DNA from: Primorskyibacter flagellatus
GTDB taxonomy: Bacteria; Pseudomonadota; Alphaproteobacteria; Rhodobacterales; Rhodobacteraceae
NCBI RefSeq assembly: GCF_014638275.1
Contig: NZ_BMFJ01000001.1
Coordinates: forward strand, 1,600,338-1,664,337
DNA: 64,000 nucleotides
Direction: 5' to 3'
Below are positions 40,101 to 46,881 of the stretch, piece by piece. The position numbers and the translations under genes were made by a program. The notes under the pieces were generated by a model. That model did no database searches. It had not been told where the DNA came from and saw only the letters and a list, made by a program, of their open reading frames with translations. Within the stretch, counting starts at the first letter, position 1. Each line of letters begins with the position of its first letter.

Positions 40101-40493
40101 CGGGCGCAACTGGCCGTTCAGCATCGCCTGCCGGTCGAAGGACCCGGTGACGTCTGACAGGGTGACGGGATCGCCGCGGCCAAGCGGGGTCAGGCTGACC
40201 TCGGTCAGGTGCAGGCTCGGCTGCCAGTCCTTCGACACGGTGAGCGTCAGGTCGGCGAAACGCAGGCCCAGATCCGGCATGGCGAGGGCGAGCCGCGTCT
40301 CGATCCTCTCTTTCAGCCAGACAGGGGCGGCAAAGTCCTGGCCCCGCGCGTACCAGAGCGCGCCGATGCCGGCGAGAGCTGTCAAAAGCGCCGGAACAAG
40401 GATCAGCAGGGCGAGGACGCGCAGCGCACGGTGCTGCCGCGGCGGGCGGGGCCGCGCGGTCTGGCTGGGCTGCGTATCGGCGTCCTTCGTCAC
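37194..40493 (-). CDS. Large AsmA/YhdP-like envelope protein
   Basis: A 1099-residue protein with a basic N-terminus, one membrane helix (about residues 24-46) and a very long periplasmic beta-rich body of the DUF3971/AsmA type, ending in an AsmA_2-like segment (LLEQMSGGGILFNNVEANFRLTP). Such proteins form long lipid-carrying grooves that bridge the inner and outer membranes (YhdP, TamB and relatives); transport of phospholipid is the likely role. The longer open frame starting at 40649 would run into the divergent bcp gene; the GTG at 40493 after GGGGA gives a sensible N-terminus and I use it. Confidence 0.82.
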   Translation of the reverse strand: MTKDADTQPSQTARPRPPRQHRALRVLALLILVPALLTALAGIGALWYARGQDFAAPVWLKERIETRLALAMPDLGLRFADLTLTVSKDWQPSLHLTEVSLTPLGRGDPVTLSDVTGSFDRQAMLNGQLRPRVITIAGASIHLNRAADGTFGVALGEAAARSDTGGTAPEIGQNLTSLSTLLDTPSFSALRQIEGTGLTMRYEDHRSGRAWTVDGGHLVLSRDGDQLGLRGDFSLLGGHAYATTVEIGLEGAMYSRAVALSLKVEDAPARDIATQSAGLAWLGVLDAPISGAIRVATGEDGTIGPLNGTLQIGAGALAPDETGDPVPFQSARSYFQYDPATLSLRFDELSVKSAWVEATADGRIVLDRIEGGIPGAMTGQLRLSELVANPAGIYPNPLFLAGAETEMRVELNPFRLEVGRLDIRDRDETLSLAGRIAAQPKGWDVSMTARVPEITADALLELWPPAALEKTRDWVAKNVLDGVLQNVQFGLRSEPDSRPDVLLSFDFEDLITTYMKTLPPLEAASGHAELRDNRFVVTADSGRVYVPGGEGLDIAGTSFIYRDTTQKGGPAEVRLRAKGALGDVLRLIDEEPLNLLSKAGRTPDMASGRADVTATLNFDLKKNLPPEEIGVAYSARLTDVRSETVVPNQTFTSAALDVTGTSSDIAIAGDAQLGGLDIGGTWSAALGPDSGGRSRVEGWLNFSEAAAKQLNLGLPPGSIGGSTRAQIRLDIARDRAPEFRLTSDLRGLSVRLDSLAWSLGRDQSGTLEITGALGTPPRIDRLALDAPGLAATGTVSLQAGGGLDTARFDRVRIGSWLDAPVVLNGRGKGAAPKVVVSGGSVDLRSLNLGKGGGEGGPLTLTLDRLQVSDSIAIRGMRGEFTTRGGLSGKFAGSVNGRAPVAGTIVPRGGRSAVRITSEQAGAVLSAAGLMKQGREGALDLTLNPVGTAGSYDGLLKVSGLWIQDAPAMASLLSALSIVGLLEQMSGGGILFNNVEANFRLTPSQVILRSSSAVGASMGVSMDGYYDVKGEQMDMQGVISPLYALNGIGQIFSRKGEGLVGFNYRLTGPAKQPKVQVNPLSLFTPGMFRDIFRRPAPTTN

Positions 40494-40602
40494 GTTTCCC
40501 CGTTTCGCGGGCTTTCCGCCCGCCGTGCCCGGTCTATTATCCGGCCTGTCAACCGGTTCACTATACCGGATATCACAGGACAGACAGAGGGATGCCATCA
40601 CG

Positions 40603-41076
40603 ATGACGCAAACCATGCCGGAGGCCGGCCAGCCCGCGCCCGACTTCACCCTGCCGCAAGACGGCGGCGACCCCGTGACCCTGTCCGCCCTGCGGCCGAA
40701 ACCGGTGGTGCTGTTCTTCTACCCGAAGGACGACACGCCCGGCTGCACGATCGAAAACAAGGACTTCACCGCCATGCGCGCCGACTTCGACGCCGCCGGT
40801 GCAGTGGTTCTGGGGGTGTCCAAGGACAGCGTGGACAAGCACGCGAAGTTCCGGGGCAAGCATGACCTGTCGGTGATCCTTCTGTCGGATGCGGAGGGCG
40901 ATGTCTGTGAAAGCTACGGCGTCTGGGGTGAAAAGAAGATGTACGGAAAGACCTTCATGGGCATCACCCGCGCGACGTTCCTGATAGGACCTGACGGCAA
41001 GGTGGCGCAGGTCTGGCCCAAGGTGAAGGTAGAGGGCCACGCGGAAGAAGTTCTGGCGGTCGTCAAGGCGCTCTGA
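40603..41076 (+). CDS. bcp: Thioredoxin-dependent thiol peroxidase (BCP/PrxQ family)
   Basis: A 157-residue peroxiredoxin that reduces hydroperoxides in the cytoplasm. The peroxidatic cysteine is in DDTPGCTIENKDF. In E. coli BCP a second cysteine lies five residues later (CTKEAC); here that position is Lys, and the only other cysteine is in EGDVCESYG further on. Thus the protein is either a 1-Cys form or uses the distant cysteine (as in the alternative PrxQ class) for its disulphide. It is divergent from the AsmA-like gene. A second in-frame ATG four codons later is possible. Confidence 0.93.
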   Translation: MTQTMPEAGQPAPDFTLPQDGGDPVTLSALRPKPVVLFFYPKDDTPGCTIENKDFTAMRADFDAAGAVVLGVSKDSVDKHAKFRGKHDLSVILLSDAEGDVCESYGVWGEKKMYGKTFMGITRATFLIGPDGKVAQVWPKVKVEGHAEEVLAVVKAL

Positions 41077-41185
41077 CACCGGCAGATTTCCGCCGGGCGG
41101 CGGCTGGCGTGAAACCCGAAGCGGGGCACGGGCGTTGGTCGAGTGCCGTGTAGTTCGGGTGGGGGCTCTGTGGAGGAGTACCCAA

Positions 41186-41845
41186 ATGTCACGGAATGCA
41201 AGTTTTGCCCTAACGCTGCTCGTTACCGGCTGCGCGAACGCCGCCTATGCCACTGACGGCATCGGACTTGGCGTCGGCGTGTCGCTCGGAGGCGGCTCCG
41301 TCGCGGAGGCTGGTGTCGGCGCGTCTGTCGGCGGAGGATCGGTCGCCGGTGTCGGCGTCGGCGCCTCGGTCGGCGACGGCTCTGTCGCCGAAGCGGGAGT
41401 CGGGGCGTCTGTCGGAGGAGGATCGGTTGCCGATGTCGGTGTCGGCGCGACGGTCGGGGGCGGATCGGTCGCGGATGTGGGCGTCGGTGCGACTGTCGGC
41501 GGCGGGACGGTCGCCGGTGTGGATGTCGGCGCCACCGTCGGCGGCGGATCGGTCGCCAGTGTCGGAACCGATGTCACGGTCGGCGGATCGCAGGGCAGTG
41601 GCACCGCGACCGGCACCTCCGGCAGTTCAGGAACCTCCCGCGCGGCCGGAACACAGCGAAACGGCGCTGGCGTGACGCTGATCGGCCAACCGCTGATCAG
41701 CCGGGACGGCGAGAATGTCGGCCTGATCGCCAGCGTGACCGGCACGCTGATCTGTACGCAGGATGTCTGCGTTCAGCCCCGCACGCGTCCACTGCTGACC
41801 GCCGAAGGTCTTGTCGTGAACATCGACAGCGCGCGTCTTCGCTGA
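41186..41845 (+). CDS. Putative lipoprotein with 14-residue glycine-rich repeats
   Basis: A 219-residue exported protein that I do not recognise. The N-terminus MSRNASFALTLLVTGC ends in a good lipobox (V-T-G-C), so Cys16 may be lipidated; cleavage after AYA is the alternative. Residues 29-135 are seven and a half tandem copies of a 14-residue unit of the form GVGASVGGGSVADV. A Gly/Ser/Thr linker follows, then a compact C-terminal domain (GVTLIGQPLISRDGENVGLI, one cysteine pair CTQDVC, ending NIDSARLR). The regular Val/Gly spacing suggests a beta-solenoid or fibre. GGAGGA precedes the ATG. It may be a surface-structure protein; function unknown. Confidence 0.82.
   Translation: MSRNASFALTLLVTGCANAAYATDGIGLGVGVSLGGGSVAEAGVGASVGGGSVAGVGVGASVGDGSVAEAGVGASVGGGSVADVGVGATVGGGSVADVGVGATVGGGTVAGVDVGATVGGGSVASVGTDVTVGGSQGSGTATGTSGSSGTSRAAGTQRNGAGVTLIGQPLISRDGENVGLIASVTGTLICTQDVCVQPRTRPLLTAEGLVVNIDSARLR
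41270..41590 (+). repeat. Tandem 42-bp coding repeat
   Basis: Seven full copies and one partial copy of a 42-base unit, each encoding GVGxxVGGGSVAxx. Copies vary by point changes only, with period kept exactly, so copy number can change without frame loss. It is coding, not a CRISPR array. Confidence 0.9.
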
Positions 41846-41968
41846 CGCGCCGTGGGCCGTGCGTCCTTCATGACGCTCACCGGCCGGGGCGGGTCCAACC
41901 TGCCCCGGCCCTTACATGCGGCGGCCAATTCCGGTACTTCGTCCGGAAGACGACGTAACGGGGCAGAC

Positions 41969-42793
41969 ATGACGACACTGGCGGAAATGGCGGTCGAGGT
42001 CCTTACTACGGCCGACGGACGGGCAAAGACCGCGCTGGCGCACCGCCATGCCGCGTCGTGGCGTGACGCACGCGCCGGGGAGGCACCGGAGATCGCCATC
42101 GGCGTCGCCACGCCGCCCCTCAGACCCGCCCGCCCCGACCGCCCTGAGCTGCTCCCCCCGCGCGAGGTGCCGCGCCGTCGCCCCGGATCGGAGCAGGGGC
42201 GGATCGCACTTTTGCACGCCGTCGCCCATATCGAACTGAATGCCGTCGACCTGCACTGGGATATCGTCGCACGTTTCACCGACGCCGGGTTCCCGCCCGG
42301 CTTCTACGACGACTGGGTTCAGGCCGCGGACGAGGAAGCCAAGCATTTCAACCTTGTCTGCGATTGTCTTGAAGCGCTCGGCTCACACTACGGCGCTTTG
42401 CCGGCCCATGCCGGGATGTGGCGCGCGGCAGAAGACACGGTCGACGACATCTTCGGCCGGCTCGCGGTGGTGCCGATGGTGCTGGAGGCGCGCGGACTGG
42501 ACGTGACGCCCGGGATGATCGGGATTTTCGAAAAGGCCGGGGTCGATCACGCCGTCGCCGCGCTCAGGACAATATACGCGGAAGAGGTGCATCACGTCGC
42601 CTATGGGTCGAAGTGGTTTCACTGGCTCTGCGGGCGCGACGGGCTGGACCCCAAACCGGTCTTCCACGACCTTGTCCGGCGTTATTTCCACGGCGCGCTG
42701 AAACCGCCGTTCAACGAGGAAAAACGCGCCGAGGCGGGGTTGCCGCCGGATTTCTACTGGCCGCTGGCCGAGGAAACCTCTCCGAAAGCATAG
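41969..42793 (+). CDS. DUF455 family ferritin-like protein
   Basis: A 274-residue protein with a four-helix ferritin-like fold. The expected di-metal ligands are visible: HAVAHIELNAVDLHWD, ADEEAKHF and AEEVHHVAYG. Such di-iron proteins are often oxidases or hydroxylases; DUF455 members resemble the MiaE-like group but their substrate is unknown. The start at 41969 (MTTLAEMAVEVL) is preferred over an upstream ATG whose extra residues are low complexity. The preceding repeat lipoprotein gene ends 123 bases before. Confidence 0.88.
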   Translation: MTTLAEMAVEVLTTADGRAKTALAHRHAASWRDARAGEAPEIAIGVATPPLRPARPDRPELLPPREVPRRRPGSEQGRIALLHAVAHIELNAVDLHWDIVARFTDAGFPPGFYDDWVQAADEEAKHFNLVCDCLEALGSHYGALPAHAGMWRAAEDTVDDIFGRLAVVPMVLEARGLDVTPGMIGIFEKAGVDHAVAALRTIYAEEVHHVAYGSKWFHWLCGRDGLDPKPVFHDLVRRYFHGALKPPFNEEKRAEAGLPPDFYWPLAEETSPKA

Positions 42794-42981
42794 GTCAAAA
42801 GCGTGTCCTAAGGGTCTCAATATCGGCGATATTTCGCCTAATCGGCGCGAAATCTCCGGTTTTCCGAATCGCCGGGCCAAAAAACTTGCCGCTCGGGGCC
42901 TCCGACGGTAACACCTTTGCAAACGATGTCAGGGGACAATGGACATCGCTTTCTTGGGGACTGGGACAGAGGACGCGACAT

Positions 42982-44319
42982 TTGCGGACACGACTGGCTA
43001 TCCGTGCGAACGCTCTGCTTGAGCGACATTTTCCCGAACGCAGGCTTTTCCTGAGGTCGGACACCGACACCCGCTTCATCCGGCTCAAGCCCGCCACGCA
43101 GCTGATCGCCTTTTCCGGTTCCGCCGCCATCGTCGCCTGGTCGATCATCGCCACCGCCGTGCTTCTGATGGACTCCATCGGCTCCGGCAACTTCCGCGAA
43201 CAGGCCAAACGCGACCAGCACATCTACCAGGACCGGCTGAACGCCATGGCCGCGCAGCGCGACATGCGGGCGGAGGAGGCGCTGGCCGCTCAGGAACGGT
43301 TCAATTCCGCGCTCGAACAGATCTCCGTCATGCAATCCCAGCTTCTGGCCGCCGAAACCCGGCTGCGGGAGGCCGAGACGGGTCTCAGCGTCGTACAGGC
43401 CACGCTGCGCCGCACGATGACCGAACGTGACACGGCCCGGAAGGATGCGGCGGTGCTGTCGGCCCAGCTTGGCGACAGCGAAACCGCCCTGCCCGGCACC
43501 GTCGCGGCGGAGACCAACGAAAAGGCGCTCGACTTCATGACCGCGGCGCTGGCGCAGACGGCGGCGGAACGCGATCAGGTGACCTCGGACGCGCAGGATG
43601 CCTTCGACCATGCCGAAGAGCTGACGCAGCGCATCGCGGAAATGCATGACCAGAACGACCAGATCTTCCGTCAGCTCGAAGAAGCCATGACAGTGTCGAT
43701 CAAGCCGCTGGACAAGATGTTCCGCGCCGCGGGGATGAGCACGGACCGCATCATCTCCCAGGTCCGGCGCGGCTATTCCGGCCAGGGCGGCCCGATGTCG
43801 CCGATCACGCTGTCGACCATGGGGTCGGAACCGTCGCTCGACGCAAGCCGCGCGAACCGCATCCTGAACCAGCTCGACCGGCTGAACCTCTATCGGATCG
43901 CGGCCGAAAAAGCGCCTTTCGCAGTTCCGGTGCACCAGAATTTCCGTTTCACCAGTGGCTTCGGCTACCGGCGCGACCCCAAAAACGGCGGGCGGCGGAT
44001 GCATTCCGGGCTGGACCTGGCAGGGCCCGTCGGCACGCCGCTCTATGCCTCCGGCGACGGCGTGGTGATCCATGCCGGCTGGCTGTCGGGCTATGGCCGT
44101 CTGGTCAAGATCCAGCACGATTTCGGGATCGAGACGCGCTATGCCCACATGTCGCGCATTCGCGTGAACGTGGGACAAAGAGTCTCGCGCGGGGACAGGA
44201 TCGGTGATATGGGAGCATCCGGACGGGTGACCGGGCCTCATCTCCATTACGAAGTCCGGGTCGGTGGCAAGGCCGTGAACCCGATGATCTATATCAAGGC
44301 TGCAAACAATGTTTTCTAA
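42982..44319 (+). CDS. M23-family metallopeptidase (LytM-type) with membrane anchor
   Basis: A 445-residue periplasm-facing peptidase that should cut peptidoglycan cross-links. Order: cytoplasmic basic segment, one membrane helix (about 45-65), long coiled coil (about 75-230), then the LytM domain with zinc ligands His341, Asp345 (HSGLDLAG) and His422 of GPHLHYE, and catalytic His in YAHMSRI. No ATG fits before the helix; TTG at 42982 with AGAGG upstream gives RTRLAIRANALLERHF, the N-terminus I recall for relatives. Its end overlaps the bactofilin gene by 11 bases, tying wall cleavage to a cytoskeletal polymer. Confidence 0.9.
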   Translation: MRTRLAIRANALLERHFPERRLFLRSDTDTRFIRLKPATQLIAFSGSAAIVAWSIIATAVLLMDSIGSGNFREQAKRDQHIYQDRLNAMAAQRDMRAEEALAAQERFNSALEQISVMQSQLLAAETRLREAETGLSVVQATLRRTMTERDTARKDAAVLSAQLGDSETALPGTVAAETNEKALDFMTAALAQTAAERDQVTSDAQDAFDHAEELTQRIAEMHDQNDQIFRQLEEAMTVSIKPLDKMFRAAGMSTDRIISQVRRGYSGQGGPMSPITLSTMGSEPSLDASRANRILNQLDRLNLYRIAAEKAPFAVPVHQNFRFTSGFGYRRDPKNGGRRMHSGLDLAGPVGTPLYASGDGVVIHAGWLSGYGRLVKIQHDFGIETRYAHMSRIRVNVGQRVSRGDRIGDMGASGRVTGPHLHYEVRVGGKAVNPMIYIKAANNVF

Positions 44320-44860
44320 GAGCAAAATCAACGAACCGGGTCCCAAGACCAGCGAAACGACGACTCCGCCGACCGGGTCCTTCGACACCGGCGCAGCCAA
44401 GACCTCAGGCATGGGCGATTACAAGCCGGCCGCCCCCAAGGCGAAGCCCGCCGCTTCGGTGCTGTCCTCCGACCTGCACGTGACCGGCAACCTGAAGACC
44501 ACCGGCGACATCAATGTCGAGGGCACGGTCGACGGCGACATCCGCGCGCATCTGCTGACGGTTGGCGAAACCGCGACGATCCGGGGCGAGGTGATCGCCG
44601 ACGACGTCGTCATCAACGGCCGCATCGTGGGCCGGGTGCGTGGCCTGAAGGTCCGCCTGACCTCCACCGCGCGGGTCGAAGGCGATATCATCCACAAGAC
44701 CATCGCGATCGAGAGCGGCGCGCATTTCGAAGGCTCTGTGCAGCGCCAGGACGATCCGCTGTCGGGCAACAAGACGGCGGCCAAGCCTGCCGCTGCGGCA
44801 CCGGCTGCCAACGCGGCTCCGGCCGCCGCCCCCGCAACCAGCGGCACCGGCAACAGCTGA
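44309..44860 (+). CDS. Bactofilin
   Basis: A 183-residue cytoskeletal protein. A disordered N-tail is followed by the bactofilin beta-helix (about residues 50-150; VLSSDLHVTGNLKTTGDINV, GTVDGDIRAHLLTVGETATI, GEVIADDVVINGRIVGRVRG in repeated rungs) and an Ala/Pro-rich C-tail. Bactofilins form filaments without nucleotide at the inner membrane and often guide wall enzymes. Coupling to the M23 peptidase by an 11-base overlap strongly suggests they act together on cell shape. A clear terminator follows. Confidence 0.94.
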   Translation: MFSKSKINEPGPKTSETTTPPTGSFDTGAAKTSGMGDYKPAAPKAKPAASVLSSDLHVTGNLKTTGDINVEGTVDGDIRAHLLTVGETATIRGEVIADDVVINGRIVGRVRGLKVRLTSTARVEGDIIHKTIAIESGAHFEGSVQRQDDPLSGNKTAAKPAAAAPAANAAPAAAPATSGTGNS

Positions 44861-44884
44861 GCCATCGGACATTCGGAAACGCGG

Positions 44885-44914
44885 ACCCCGGCCCATGTGC
44901 CGGGGTTTTGTTTT
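44885..44914 (+). terminator. Rho-independent terminator of the M23-bactofilin operon
   Basis: Stem ACCCCGGC/GCCGGGGT (44885-44892 with 44899-44906), 6-nt loop, then TTTTGTTTT. It begins 25 bases after the bactofilin stop codon. Confidence 0.92.
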
Positions 44915-44977
44915 GGGCCTGGCCTCCGTAGCGCCCTGCCCCGAAGCGCCCCCTTATCCGCATCATGCGAGGCCCTT

Positions 44978-45514
44978 ATGCAGCATCCCACTGCACGACA
45001 GATCATAATGTCCGGCTGCTCCGGCGGCGGGAAATCGACCCTGCTGGCAGAACTGGTCGCGCGGGGCTACCGGACGGTCGCGGAGCCCGGGCGCAGGATC
45101 GTGACTGAGGAATTGAAGGGCTCCGGTGCCTCTCTGCCCTGGGCCGATCCTGAGGCCTTTGCCCGCCGCGCCGTCGAGATGGCACTGGCAGATCGCGCCG
45201 CGCTGGAGCCGGACGGCGATATCTTCTTCGACCGCGGGCTCATCGACGCCGCAGCCGCGCTGGAGCATTCTGCGGGCGTCCCGGTGGAACGAACGCTTGC
45301 GGGACAGGCGCGGTTTCACCAGCAAGTGTTCCTGGTGCCCCCATGGCCCGAGATCTACGAAACCGATCCGGATCGCCGCCATGGTTACGACGCAGCGGTC
45401 GATGAGCATGATCGTCTTCTGGCTGTTTACGAGAGGCTCGGCTACACCGCCGTCCTGCTGCCGAAGACCGGCGTCGCGGCACGCGCGGATTTCGTCCTGT
45501 CCCGCCTCGCCTGA
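44978..45514 (+). CDS. AAA-type P-loop ATPase/kinase-like protein
   Basis: A 178-residue protein with Walker A GCSGGGKST near residue 15 and a Walker B-like FFDRGLIDA. It belongs to a widespread group of single-domain P-loop proteins (AAA_28 type) related to nucleotide or small-molecule kinases; the substrate is unknown. The start at 44978 is used because upstream residues are low-complexity and overlap the terminator. It is convergent with the HNH gene, with only 4 bases between stops. Confidence 0.86.
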   Translation: MQHPTARQIIMSGCSGGGKSTLLAELVARGYRTVAEPGRRIVTEELKGSGASLPWADPEAFARRAVEMALADRAALEPDGDIFFDRGLIDAAAALEHSAGVPVERTLAGQARFHQQVFLVPPWPEIYETDPDRRHGYDAAVDEHDRLLAVYERLGYTAVLLPKTGVAARADFVLSRLA

Positions 45515-45518
45515 CGCG

Positions 45519-46103
45519 TCACGCCTCCAGTTCGGCGTCCCAGTAGAGGTAGTCGATCCAGCTTTCGTGCAGGTGGCCGGGCGGGAACTTCCGGCCCATG
45601 TTGCGCAGTTCTTCCGCCCCCGGAGCACGAGGCGGTTTGCGCAGGGACATGTTCGCGCGGCGCAGGGATTTGGAGCCCTTTTTCAGGTTGCAGGGCGAAC
45701 AGGCGGCGACGACGTTTTCCCAGGAGGTGATGCCGCCGGACGCGCGCGGGACCACATGGTCGAACGTCAGGTCGCCCTTGGCGCCGCAATACTGGCAGCG
45801 GAATTCGTCCCGCAGAAAAAGATTAAAGCGCGTGAAGGCCACGCGCTTTTGAGGTTTTACATAATCTTTCAGAACGACGACGGAGGGTATTCGTATCTCC
45901 GTACTCGGGCTGCGGACCCAGGCGTCGTATTCGGCGACGATGTCCACCCTGTCCAGCCAGGCCGCCTTCACCGCCTCCTGCCAGGGCCAGAGGCTGAGCG
46001 GGTAGTAGGAGAGCGGCCTGTAATCCGCGTTGAGTACCAGTGCCGGATGCTGTTTCAGCGCCGCCGGTTCCCGCACGAATTCGGTTCTGAAATCCCCGTC
46101 CAT
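45519..46103 (-). CDS. HNH endonuclease
   Basis: A 194-residue protein with a C-terminal HNH nuclease fold: FRCQYCGAKGDLTFDHVVPRASGG, then WENVVAACSPCNLKKGSKS. The two CxxC knuckles bind zinc and the DH pair begins the catalytic beta-beta-alpha metal motif. The N-terminal half (HPALVLNADYRPLSYYPLSLWPWQEA) is typical of a stand-alone chromosomal family conserved in Alphaproteobacteria, which is not linked to phage or restriction genes. The ATG at 46103 gives the usual MDGDFRTEF start; an upstream ATG at 46142 is possible. DNA repair or unknown role. Confidence 0.9.
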   Translation of the reverse strand: MDGDFRTEFVREPAALKQHPALVLNADYRPLSYYPLSLWPWQEAVKAAWLDRVDIVAEYDAWVRSPSTEIRIPSVVVLKDYVKPQKRVAFTRFNLFLRDEFRCQYCGAKGDLTFDHVVPRASGGITSWENVVAACSPCNLKKGSKSLRRANMSLRKPPRAPGAEELRNMGRKFPPGHLHESWIDYLYWDAELEA

Positions 46104-46363
46104 AGTCGACTCGGCCCTCGTCCTGTCTGCCCTTGCCGGCACCAGGGCGGGAGACCCGCCCCATCCGTCATTTGACTATATATCGCGGCTTCCCCATGGC
46201 AAGCCCCCGACATGCTGCTTATCCACAGGGCTAGCCGGATTCGGTGACAACGCCGTGACATTGGGCATGCGGCTCACCGATCATGGCGCAGGCGCGCGGA
46301 TGTGCAACGGGTGTTTGATGCGGAGCAGTGACGCGGGCCGGACAGGCGTCTCATCCGGCGGAC

Positions 46364-46393
46364 GTCATCCTCGGGGCTGATCCGTGGATCTTC
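46364..46393. repeat. Single degenerate arm of the GTCATCC palindromic element
   Basis: GTCATCCTCGGGGCTGATCC followed by GTGGATCTTC resembles the first arm of the 66-bp elements at 11380 and 60488, but the second arm is missing. Confidence 0.6.
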
Positions 46394-46422
46394 CGGTTAC
46401 TGGCGGAGCTGCAGGTAAGACA

Positions 46423-46440
46423 CCCCGACCGGTGTCGGGG
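46423..46440. other. Hairpin in spacer
   Basis: CCCCGAC-CGGT-GTCGGGG, a perfect 7-bp stem with a 4-nt loop and no T-run. Role unknown; possibly part of a composite intergenic element. Confidence 0.55.
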
Positions 46441-46467
46441 ACATTTGCGCCACCAGCCCTGTGGGGT

Positions 46468-46485
46468 GGCGGGCTGAAGCCCGCC
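46468..46485. repeat. GGCGGGCT/AGCCCGCC palindrome
   Basis: GGCGGGCT-GA-AGCCCGCC, followed by CTACG. I recall this palindrome as a frequent intergenic repeat in Rhodobacteraceae. It lies 27 bases past the end of the ABM gene at 46512 and may serve as its 3' end. Confidence 0.6.
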
Positions 46486-46511
46486 CTACGCCTTCCATTT
46501 CCGGCCCCGCC

Positions 46512-46811
46512 TCAAAGATCCTTGATCCGTCCCGGTTCGATCATCTTCAGCTTGCGGTTGGTCACGCCAAGCGGTGCCATCCTGTCCGCATGGGCCTGGA
46601 AATTGGGATGGGCGGAGTGTTCGCGCAGACAATCCTTGTCCTCCCATTCCTCGTAGACGCGGAACAGGGTCGGCTGGTCGACGCTCTGCCAGAACCGATA
46701 CTCGATGCAGCCGCGTTCGGATTTGCACTTTTCGGCGGCGAGGGCGAAGTTTGCCTTCGCCTGGTCTTCGTTGCCCGGCGCAACTTCCATGGTTCCGGTG
46801 ACTATGATCAT
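46512..46811 (-). CDS. Antibiotic-biosynthesis-monooxygenase (ABM) domain protein
   Basis: A 99-residue ferredoxin-like dimeric protein of the ABM family. MIIVTGTMEVAPGNEDQAKANFAL begins the first strand and helix; EYRFWQSVDQPTLFRVYEEWEDKDCLREHSAHPNFQ is the family core. Members act as quinol or small-aromatic monooxygenases without cofactor, or as binding proteins; the substrate here is unknown. The ATG at 46811 is preceded by AGGGAGGACGCAG. It lies 70 bases downstream of the esterase gene on the same strand, so the two may be in one unit. Confidence 0.88.
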   Translation of the reverse strand: MIIVTGTMEVAPGNEDQAKANFALAAEKCKSERGCIEYRFWQSVDQPTLFRVYEEWEDKDCLREHSAHPNFQAHADRMAPLGVTNRKLKMIEPGRIKDL

Positions 46812-46881
46812 CTGCGTCCTCCCTGGTGATCCGCCGGAAACGGTTCCACGTTCCGGGCGCGGGGTAAAGACCCCCTGCCCC

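Larger units (their letters stand above)
46104..46511. other. 408-base non-coding spacer with three palindromes
   Basis: No convincing gene on either strand. It holds, in order, a decayed arm of the GTCATCC element, a CCCCGAC-CGGT-GTCGGGG hairpin and a GGCGGGCT-AGCCCGCC palindrome. The promoter of the HNH gene should lie near 46105-46180, where a TATATA stretch is present. Confidence 0.6.

Noticed and set aside
40494..40649. ATG start for the AsmA-like gene at 40649
   Set aside because: It would overlap the divergent bcp gene; the GTG at 40493 has a better ribosome binding site.
41270..41590. CRISPR-like array
   Set aside because: The repeats are contiguous, in frame and coding, without spacers or cas genes.
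42418..42981. Upstream extension of the M23 peptidase gene
   Set aside because: The extra codons lie over the DUF455 gene in another frame and encode low-complexity Arg/Gly sequence; the TTG at 42982 gives a normal N-terminus.
42794..42981. Possible small RNA or gene in the gap before the M23 peptidase
   Set aside because: There are short inverted bits (TATCGGCGATA) but no long stem, terminator or credible reading frame.
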